Source: Syncephalastrum monosporum B8922 (taxonomy: Eukaryota; Mucoromycota; Mucoromycetes; Mucorales; Syncephalastraceae). From it: a stretch of 64,000 nt of DNA. The translations under genes were made by a program, and so were the position numbers. The DNA lies in contig JNEN01001211.1 in assembly GCA_000697355.1 (NCBI GenBank), forward strand, positions 124,001 to 188,000, read 5' to 3'. Under the pieces are notes generated by a model that had not been told where the DNA came from, searched no databases, and saw only the letters and a program-made list of their open reading frames with translations. Below, piece after piece: positions 55,875 to 64,000 of this stretch (the first letter of the stretch is position 1; each line of letters starts with the position of its first letter).

Positions 55875-58800
55875 TTATAAGTATTCTAGCTGCCGTTCCA
55901 GCATGATATCAATTCCCCAGGGCTCCTCGAACCGTATCACGCGGTCCGTCTGACCCTCCCAGCCGGTGATGAAGACCACACTTGTCACACCTTCGTCAAA
56001 TCCTTTAAACACTTCTAACTCACGTTGAAGCGCTTGCGACACCTCGTCCAGGCCGTTCGTCGTGTCAGGGGATGGGAGCGGTGGCAGGTAGAGGCCAAAA
56101 TCCTCCTCGAGGAAGAAACTGGGCATGGTCACGATGCGCGGCTGCGGATGAATGCGCTGTAAGCGTTGCTTGGGCCGCGGGCAGAGCGCGATCGGGTACG
56201 TAAAGTGGTAGTCAGGTGGAGGCGTTGTCACCGATGTCGAGAGGGTGTCAGGGTCAATGTGCTGTGTCGACTCATCCGAGGTATGCGTGCTCGTGGGCGT
56301 GATTTGTCCACTGGCAGGAGAGGAATCTTCAGGCGGGGTCAGCGGCTTTTGTTGTTCGGGGGACGGCTCCTTTGGGGCCGAGAGCTGGAGGGTTTGTGTG
56401 GGTGGCATGGGCGGTTCCTGGAGCTCAATGTCCGGTATGGGTGGGCCGGGTTTAGCCCGCGCTGAAGTAAGCCGTGTAAAGACCGACATCGAGTTGGAGC
56501 GGTCGCGCCTGAGCACGTTGAAAAAAGACGACCGGCTCGGGGTCGCGCCATGCTGTGCGGGCGCTCGTTTTCGATGCTGCAGAGCTTCCTGTCCATTCAA
56601 CCGGTGCAGCGTATAGGACGAGTCCGACTTGCGCTGGAACAGGCGGTGCGTCGGACGTGCGTTCGGTGGGCGCTTGTCCGTCAAGGACCGCGTGTCGCTC
56701 GTGCTGGAGAACCGGTCTTCCTCGCGATGCTCGCCCGTCGCCGTGTCCGTGACCGTGAGCATGAACCGGCTCCCTTTGTCGTCGGCCTGGGGGCTCGGCT
56801 CCAGCACCTTGTGGTCCATGGCTGGCTCGCGCAAGTGCTCGTCGACTTGCAAAAGCTGATTATTGCGAATAGGTTGCTTTCCTTTATCTTGGGTGGGCGG
56901 AGGAGGCGTTGACGGTGCATGCTGGAGCTGACTCATTTTCAGTATCAAACCCTTCTCCTTGGCACGGTGGACCATCTCAGGCTGAACACCATAGTTCCCG
57001 TTTTCATCCTCATCGAGGGCCGAAGCAATCGAGAGCGGGGTGATGCTGCGCGGCGTCATACCGACTGTCGATAAAGGGGACGCGCTTTTATAAACGTCGG
57101 CATGAAGGTGCTGCTCTTTGCCACGCTCTCCAGCCGGCTGGGGCGGGGCCTCCTCGCCAACCACCACAAGGTCACCTGTGTCATCCATCTCGACGTGACG
57201 CCCTTGCTCATCGACGGGCGCCAAGCGGAGGAGGTGAACAAATATCCAGTGCGCCGTCATGGCAAACATTGGGTTCGGATACGGCTCAATGATCTCTACG
57301 CCCTCGCTGTCAGTATGGTTCTGCCCCGACAGGGTCGTGGCCTCACTGTAGCGTCGCTGCGCGATGGGATAAATTTCCGAGTTGTTCAGGCTCAACATGT
57401 TCCGGCCGTCGCTGACGCGGTGCATAGGAATCAAGCGTCGATTGGCTCCAGGAGGCAGCCACCTGTCCTCACTGTTGTTATTAAGGTTGGTGGACACGTC
57501 CGTCATGTCGGCAAACGAGGGTCGACGGCCTGCATGCGAAGACATGCCTGAAGCCTGCCGGCGGGGGGGCCCCCAACTCCAACTTTTGGTGCGCCGTGAG
57601 ACAGGTTCGTTCTGGGAGTAGTGATGTCTGCGGCTGGACCCAAAAGTTGAAAACGACGAAATCGATGAAAACACGCACGAGCCAAAGCAGTGGTCTGTGT
57701 CCGATGTGTCATCCTCATCAGTGCTGGCAAACGCATTCTCCATGTCTGCTGTGCGTACTTCTTGAATGTCGGTAATCGCGTTTCCGTTCCCTAGCGCCTC
57801 GCTGTCACCTAGTCGCCCGCTGGGCGTGGTCGTATGAAGCTGGGGCAGCGTATTGCGCCGCGACGTCCGACCGGTATGCCTGACATTGTAGCGTGAGGTG
57901 AGACCAGCCACAATGATGGATTGGCGCCGGCCGCCTGATCTCGTCCGTGTCAAGACGAACATCTCGGGATGCATATCCCCGTCGTTGGCGCGGTCCATCA
58001 TGCTTTCAGCACGCATGCTTTTTTCAGCCATCGAGCTCGACATCATGTAGCTACTCCTAGCCGATTTACTACTGTGTGGATGCTGCACAAAATAGGACAT
58101 GGTCGAGGGCCGACTTGACTCGGCGAGCCGGCCTGAGCTGCTGCGCAAATCATCGCTCCCCTTACTATGCATAAAGAGGCAATAATATTCGTCGACATAG
58201 CGCCGCTTGACCTTTTTCATCCACTGGATCATCACCGCCAGCACGGCCGGGTCTGTGAAATAGACAATGCTAACCAAGAGCCCTATGAGGAATGGCTTTA
58301 TGTCAGAAAATCCGGCTGCTCCCATGACCTCTGCTTTTTGTCTGACCAAGCAAATTGGAGAAAAATCGGTCGACTACGATGATGCCATAGGGTATTCTTT
58401 GCGAAGGCGATTGTGCGGCGGTAAACTCAAGACCAACGCCCCACATTTTGGAGACAAGAGGTACTGAACAGTATGAGGACCTTGAATGGCTCTACACGGT
58501 CTGACTTACTAATGGGGTAACAAGCACAGCGCACGGCGACTTTGCGAAAGACGGAGGTATTTTTCATCGTACCCCGGGTGCCTGATTGTGGGCGATAATA
58601 CGCACTGCTTTCTTCGGTTTGTGTGCCCATATCTAACGCGCCCGTGAAAATATTCTTTTCGTGCGACAGACGATAGATGGATAAAACAGCACACACAGTG
58701 GATACCAGAATAGCGAACAACAGCCAGCTGTAATACCACACCTACAAGATCGGTATTGAGCAAAAAGCTAATGTCATGCATGGCGGATATGCTATGTACC

Positions 58801-59381
58801 CATTGGTCTTCGCTCGTGAGACGTGAGAAATAGTAGTACTGGTACCTAAGATAGAACTTGAGTATATTGGAGAAAGTGCATGTCAGTGAAAGGTACCAAC
58901 AGGTCCATGCGCTATTCAGGTCTTTTGTCCTCCAGATCGTGGCAGGAGGAATCATGCAGATCGCCGTCAAGAGGATGGTCACAAAATAATAGTACTTTTC
59001 GTACTTCTGAGGCCGCGAGACTTGGACAAGGAAGACCATGACCAGGTTGACTCCAATCATGGTCAAGGCCAAGGTCGAGATAAGCTCGGAGCAGACATTG
59101 AGATAAATGACGGCCCGGCACGATTGATTACCGCTCTGGAGATATTGGATGGCCATCTGGGCCGAGCAGTACAGAGTATCCCAAAAAGTAGCATACACAA
59201 TCAGACGCAGTGAGACGCGATTGACGGCAGCCGGCCGGTAGTACAGGATAGTAAAGTGGACAACGATCACCATAACGTTTGTGACTAGGGACAGGATACC
59301 GGCGGTGGTCCCGGCCGCGATGAGGCCCGCTTTGCCAGCCTCCGTGTGGATGTAACCTCGCGAATTGAGCGGATCATTCAT
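55875..59381 (-). CDS. Fungal G-protein-coupled receptor with very long C-tail
   Basis: Exon 1 (59381-58800) and exon 2 (58741-58510) hold the first helices: AGTTAGILSLVTNVMVIVVH, SLRLIVYATFWDTLYC, STLALTMIGVNLVMVFLV, YYFVTILLTAICMIPPATIW and SWLLFAILVSTVCAVLSIY. Next comes RKVAVRCACYPI, then KPFLIGLLVSIVYFTDPAVL as the last helix. The join between exon 2 and the long 3' exon (about 58340-58465) is not resolved; a direct join is out of frame, so another intron lies there. After the last helix the cytoplasmic tail is about 780 aa, rich in Ser, Thr and Pro with many S/T-P and R-x-S sites and ending ERQLEYL. The helix pattern fits the cAMP-receptor/Git3-like fungal class. Ligand unknown. Confidence 0.8.
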
Positions 59382-59640
59382 CTACCGAGGGAATGATGGA
59401 CGGGTACGCGAAACTTATTGGTACGGTGTCCGTGGCAATGAAAACAAAGTGGGGAAGAGTGAGAACGAGTCGCCATGTGGATAGGTTTGAGCGGCCAGAT
59501 GTGGAAAATTCCCCTTGGAAAAACTACTTTATTTTTCCTATTGCGGTTCCACCCATCTTGTTTTTGCTATTTGGTATGCGCATAACTTTCCGAAGTAAAG
59601 TGCTCTTGTTCTTATAGTAATAGAGAAATAAAAGGGAGAT

Positions 59641-60954
59641 CTAGGATGCTGAGGATGATAATGAGGAATCGGCGGGTGTGAGCCGAGGAGGAATAATGCT
59701 GTACACGTATTCTAAGACGAAGAATTGGAGAGAATGAATGGGGAAGGCGCGAATAAGGGTGACGTTGAGGCCGCGGTAAAGACCCCGCGCGCCTTCATGC
59801 TGCAAAACATCCTTAACGCAGGCGGATATGGAGGTGTATTTGGGCTGCGGCATCATGACATCCTTTTGGAGGCGTGATTTGACCAGATCCACCGGGAACA
59901 CGACGAGCCAGCTGAACACGCCGCATAGGCCACCCGCTGCCAGATGGGTCATTGGCCCTGATTCACCCGTGCCGCTGAGGATGCGCTTGGCGGTTTCGTA
60001 GGTGCCAAAGTAGATGGACGTACCGAGGGTCTCGCGCGCGGTGTGACACCGTAACCCGCTCCATAGTCCAAAGATACCTTTGCGCTGCACAATATGTTGG
60101 GCTGCACTCCAGCTCGTCGAGGATTCCTTGACAGGTGCGACGCTGCTTTCACGGGCAATCATCTGTTCGAGCTGCCGCTGGATCTTGACAAGCTCGAGTG
60201 GACAGCTGAGGATGGCAATGAAGGCGCCCGAGGCTGCACCGCTCAGGGAGGAGAGCGCCATGATGGAAGGGATGGTCTCGCCATGGAGCCCGGGCTGCTT
60301 TCGCAGCGTACGTTTGCTGCCTTCGTAGACGGAGAAGGCGACGGATTTGATGGCGCTGACCGTAATCAGGGGAGGAATCATACCTTCTCCATTGTCAGCA
60401 CCTTACTATATCCGCAAAGCTCTCAGACTTACCCCGGAAAAAGCCTCTGGCACCCTCCTCACGATATGTGACCCGGACACAGTCCATTAAGGATGGATAA
60501 TGGTGGGTCTGCATGCGCGTCTTGATCGAGTCAAACTGTGGATATAATCGATTGAGTCATTTAATTCAATGAAAAAAAAAAAAGGCGCATCCACACTTAC
60601 CGGGAAGCCTGCCAATACGGACGTGATTGCTGCACAAGACGCGGCCAGCACAGTCCTATTAGCTGTAGCGAAGGGGAAAGTTAGAAGACTTTCAATGCTT
60701 TCATTTTGTCTTATCTCACCAACAAGGGTAGGCCATAATGAATGACGAGAGTACGGATGATCATTTATCCCCAGCTTTTGACACTCCTGATCGTGTTGCT
60801 GAGGCCGTTGTGCAATGGGCGACCGAAGCTCAGTAACCGTAAGCAGAGATTCCTTGCTGCATAGCGCATCGTGAGTATTGGTATGAAGGCAGTTATCAAG
60901 AATGGGGAGAGCGAATGAGGGTGTGACACCGTACCTGAGGTTCTCGGATGTCAT
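59641..60954 (-). CDS. Mitochondrial carrier family (SLC25) protein
   Basis: Four exons starting MTSENLR (ATG 60954), joined as FP|FDSIKTRMQ and FFRG|MIPP. Three repeats carry the carrier signature: PFDSIKTRMQ, PLELVKIQRQ and PVDLVKSRLQ, each followed by an EG-type motif (REEGARGFFRG, RKGIFGLWSG, HEGARGLYRG). Total is about 315 aa with six predicted helices, typical of an inner-membrane solute exchanger. The second signature lacks the usual second basic residue spacing but keeps P-x-E-x-x-K. The second repeat has an inserted loop. Amino-acid/carnitine-type carriers have similar motifs; the transported solute cannot be decided here. Confidence 0.9.
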
Positions 60955-62451
60955 CTCGAATGCAGGTGATTTCGCATTCAGGAGACCCGCGCAGAAAGGT
61001 CGAATACAAAGGCAGATAAGAGAGAGATATCTCGGAGTGGGCTGACCAAAGAAAGCAGCAGGAGAAACCCTATCGACCGCAAGCGAAAAAGAGAAAGAAA
61101 AAGGCTCGACACAGGAGAGAAGGAAATGTGGATGTGCCTGTGTGTGCAAGTGTGCACGACATGACCCGAATGAGCACCCGAATGATCCCTATGGGATTCC
61201 ACTCCGCTCTTAGATTCAGAGCAAGATCTTTCTGCCTGCCTGCCCTCCGTACATCCATCACATGCGTCCTCACCCTCCCTCTTTCCATGACGTCAGTCGC
61301 CACTCGTTCTGTTTTCTCGCACAGACCTATGGGAGTGTAAACATATCCACGTTCAACGTCACGTTGACTTTCTTGTCGTTATGTGATCTCATACCATAGT
61401 AACCGTATCGATTGCCACCACCACTACATCGATTCTCTCTGCTTCTCCCCTCTCGGTTACTCTAATTGAGTACAGCTTTAAACTTTACCCGCACTACAGC
61501 TCTACCTCGTGGTAATACAGTGAGTTGACTGCAAACAAGAAGAAGCCTGTTATTGTTTCACACATGCGCTTCTGGCTCTGTCTGTCAATCAATGCCAGAT
61601 TATGGTAATGTATGTAAATTTGGTCAGGAGGTAGGTTGAAGATATATGACGAGCCCATGCGCACACTAGCGCAATTAAAAGAGGTGATATCTGCAAGTGT
61701 AGTAGAGTACGCATATCTATTTGCTCAGGTATGAAGACGTTAGATCCAGAAATAGAGCCGTGCTCGCTTAATCCATCATCTTCCTGTGCTTCAACTCTCC
61801 TCACGGTAGCTATTGCAGAAATCACCTTCTTCGCATAAAGTCATACCTTGTTTCAAAATTGATATGAGGCGCTAGTTCATGAAAAGACATGATTACTTGC
61901 CCAAGTCCAGATGGCTTGCTGCAGTTCCTGGACCCAATCATAGCTTGGCAGATTTTTCTCGCGGCCGTTTTCAATAGCTTGTAAATGTGCCAGTTGAGAG
62001 ACAGATCACATTGGGTAGTCATGAAGTCATGCATAATAATACTACGTGGAACTCTGAGGTTTGAAGAGGCTCACTGTTCAATGCATACAGAGTCAGTCCC
62101 GTACCTAAAATAGAATTTTTATCCCATTGTTCGGGCAGCCCCCACTTTCGCCGCTGCCTTTTCTTTTTTTTTTAAAAAAATCTTCGGTCAATGCCAAGAC
62201 TTTTTTTCGGTTCCATGGATTGGGATGACGGATGGACTTCCCATATCAGGGAATCCCAGACGATATGCAAGTGATGCATTTTGAAGCACTTCCTCCATTG
62301 TCATGTGCCAGAAAAAAAAAAGCAAGGAAAAAAATAGGGCGGGTTTATGAAGTTTTATGTACGCTATTACATATACAAGGAACATAGGTGAGGGTGTATA
62401 ACACTAGAGATAGAAAAGGAGAGGAACGATGCAAGAGAGCGAAAAAGGTGC
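60955..62451. other. 1.5-kb intergenic region, no gene recognised
   Basis: Promoter of the carrier gene at the left. Short open frames at 61589-61825 and 61822-62034 lack motifs or splice continuity. A poly-T/A hairpin-like TTTTTTTTTTAAAAAAA lies at about 62164-62180. Confidence 0.5.
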
Positions 62452-63045
62452 TTAGAATCCACCAAAGTCGTCGCCACCACCAAAGTCACCACCGCCATAA
62501 TCGTCGTCATGGAAGTCGTCGGCAATCGCATCCGCAGCGAGAAAACCAAGGGCACCTGCGCCAAGACCCATTGCAGCTGCGCCTGCCATGCCCATGCCGC
62601 CACCGCCTGGACGTCGGCCCCCCATCATCGATTGCTGCTGCGCATAGACGGGCTGCTGGGGATAGTAGCCGCCCTGCTGAGGATAGTAGCCGCCTTGTTG
62701 CTGGGGATAAGGTTGGCCGTACGGCTGTTGAGGCTGCTGGTATCCACCGCCGCCGCCCATGTAGCTTCGGCTTTCGCCCGCACCGAGCGGCCTATCGGCG
62801 GGGGGCTCCCATTGACGGTGTGCGTTCGGGGTATAGACGTAGAACCACTTTTGCGAGTTGGGGTCGAATTGCGTAATCCATCCTTCACCTAAAGCCCTGC
62901 TGTCTGGATTGCGCGGCTCAGACGGCGGAGGCGGTGGAGCGTACTGCGGGTGCTGCTGGGCCGATGGCGAAGGCGAGTAGGCGGGGGGTGCGTCTTGCTG
63001 ATACGACGAAGGTCTCGACGAGTGTTTCTTTGAAAACAATCCCAT
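62452..63045 (-). CDS. WW-domain protein, Wwm1-like
   Basis: 197 aa from MGLFSKKHSSRPSSYQQDAP; the ATG at 63045 is chosen because the frame above it has no ATG context like its neighbours. A Pro/Tyr-rich N-terminus precedes a WW domain (LGEGWITQFDPNSQKWFYVY ... QWEPP). A Gln/Gly/Tyr-rich region with YYPQQ repeats follows, and a C-terminal Gly-Ala-rich hydrophobic segment (GAAAMGLGAGALGFLAADAI) leads to an acidic DDFGGF tail. The order WW, Q/G/Y linker, GA-rich helix and D-rich tail matches yeast Wwm1, which binds metacaspase Mca1. That partner is known for yeast only. Intronless as read. Confidence 0.8.
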   Translation of the reverse strand: MGLFSKKHSSRPSSYQQDAPPAYSPSPSAQQHPQYAPPPPPSEPRNPDSRALGEGWITQFDPNSQKWFYVYTPNAHRQWEPPADRPLGAGESRSYMGGGGGYQQPQQPYGQPYPQQQGGYYPQQGGYYPQQPVYAQQQSMMGGRRPGGGGMGMAGAAAMGLGAGALGFLAADAIADDFHDDDYGGGDFGGGDDFGGF

Positions 63046-63193
63046 TTGTTGCAAGGCGTGTGTGAAAACAAGAAAGAGATGTTCAAAAGGTTGTTTCCAA
63101 GCTTTCTGTGCGCTTATATGGGATTCAAGGTCCGGCAATCCATCCTAAAATGGCAAGGACCGCCACTCTGTCATCCTTGTGCATTTTTGCAAC
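63046..63193. promoter_or_regulatory. 148-bp shared divergent promoter
   Basis: The start codons of the Wwm1-like gene (minus) and the mitochondrial-protein gene (plus) are 148 bp apart, so both 5' UTRs and core promoters must fit here. No clear TATA box. Confidence 0.55.
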
Positions 63194-63912
63194 ATGCTAT
63201 TCTTGAAACGCTCAGCACTGCATGCCAAGCATCCGAGCTGGACTCGATCTTTCTCAGCCACACGCGCCACGCTAGGTGGAGAGAGCAAAGTATTCAAACG
63301 TAAGGGAGAGAGCCGTGGACGACAGGCATAGTGAGTAACGTTCATTAGCGTACCCGAAGCTCCATGCGCACACCCTGCCAGAGGGGTCGCGGGCCAAGTA
63401 CGCCCTTTCCTACGTGTCCGGTAGCGACATTGCCGGAAACAAGACGGTGGCGGATCACAGCGAGCTCATTATTGGATGGACACCGGATGCCGACCAGGTC
63501 AGCCCGCGCACCTTTATCGACAACCCTCGCTTTGTCGAGTTCATGACCGAGACGCTCAAGGAAAACATCCATAAAGTCAACGACATGATGCTCAAGAGTC
63601 TGGCAGACTGGCAAAAAGAAGGGTAAATGAAAAGCAAAAGCAGAATAAAAGGCAAAAGGATGGGGACAACGATGTGCTGATAGACGGTGTAGATGGCTTC
63701 ATGTGGCGGACGAGCGCAACCCTCCTGCGTGGGGCCGGATACCGATGCCTGAAGATATCATTGGCAGTGTCCTCCTCAAAGACGGCGCCATACAGCCTCA
63801 TACCTACCAAGAAATGCCTGCGCATCGTCTTGTGACCAACCACGGCATCTTCCAGCTCTCCGAACCCCTTGCGGACTGCATGATTCGCGTTTCAAAGGAC
63901 AAGGTCAAATAA
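63194..63912 (+). CDS. Mitochondrial protein of unknown function
   Basis: Three exons (63194-63299, 63349-63622, 63693-63912) give 199 aa in continuous frame. The N-terminus MLFLKRSALHAKHPSWTRSF is basic, hydroxylated and free of acids, as expected for a mitochondrial presequence. The mature part holds PKLHAHTLPEGSRAKYALSY, an acidic ELIIGWTPDADQVSP, and a conserved C-terminus WLHVADERNPPAWGRIPMPE with DIIGSVLLKDG, PAHRLVTNHGIFQL. I recall similar fungal hypothetical proteins with the RNPPAWGRIPxPEDIIG block but no function. Gene shown complete within the window. Confidence 0.8.
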
Positions 63913-63919
63913 GAAGAGC

Positions 63920-63925
63920 AATAAA
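63920..63925 (+). terminator. Poly(A) signal of the mitochondrial-protein gene
   Basis: AATAAA, 8 nt after the stop codon, in a short AT-rich 3' region. Confidence 0.6.
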
Positions 63926-64000
63926 CTGTACATCGTTTTCTTTTCTTTATGTGGAAGTATGGACATTGGGTTCATCTTGGAGCAAGGAGATGATGGTAGC

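Noticed and set aside
62159..62185. Oligo-T/oligo-A palindrome as a terminator-like hairpin
   Set aside because: Simple homopolymer tracts; Pol III or Pol II use cannot be argued without a gene next to it.

Overview
The window is nuclear DNA from an early-diverging filamentous fungus, most likely Mucoromycota (Mucorales-type). The evidence is: genes split by many short introns (about 50-100 nt, GT-AG with several GC-AG), compact intergenic spacing, fungal-specific families (Vac7, Medusa/DUF7082-type regulator, Wwm1-like WW protein, class III chitinase), and retention of genes such as TRM13, Rheb, ATG101 and a TFB1M-type rRNA dimethylase. About 25 protein-coding genes are supported. No rRNA, tRNA, CRISPR array, operon or prokaryotic signal was found.

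Layout. 0.6-3.8 kb: a 1,455-bp inverted repeat carrying two head-to-head copies of a secreted thaumatin-like protein, separated by 279 bp. 4.1-12.5 kb: Vac7-like vacuolar membrane protein, a large glycosyltransferase-2-like membrane protein and the tRNA methyltransferase TRM13, all on the minus strand. 12.5-16.2 kb: a gene-free stretch holding decayed mobile-element coding sequence (a TnpB/Fanzor-like zinc-ribbon ORF and a LINE-type zf-RVT fragment). 16.2-22.0 kb: Rheb GTPase, RPB9, UBC13 and a rhodanese+tyrosine-phosphatase protein. 22.0-24.0 kb: gene-free, with a candidate 201-bp MITE. 24.0-37.0 kb: Medusa/DUF7082 regulator, small membrane protein, SDR oxidoreductase, BRO1-domain protein, mitochondrial rRNA dimethylase, GATA factor, GH18 chitinase and ribosomal protein eS17. 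37.0-42.9 kb: a gene-poor, repeat-rich island with a second, diverged inverted repeat (about 410-bp arms) and a short tandem duplication. 42.9-64 kb: ATG101, TEL2, a PPPDE-thioredoxin-PUL protein, IWS1/Spn1, an M28 glutamate carboxypeptidase-like protein, a GPCR with a very long C-terminal tail, an SLC25 carrier, a WW-domain protein and a mitochondrial protein of unknown function.

The genes are ordinary dispersed eukaryotic loci rather than a pathway cluster. Loose themes are nutrient/TOR and vacuole biology (Rheb, Tel2, ATG101, Vac7), transcription (Rpb9, Iws1, GATA, Medusa-type), wall and secretion (chitinase, thaumatin-like) and signalling (GPCR, PTP). CDS entries give the genomic span from start codon to stop codon with introns included; exon joins were read by eye from splice motifs and reading-frame continuity.
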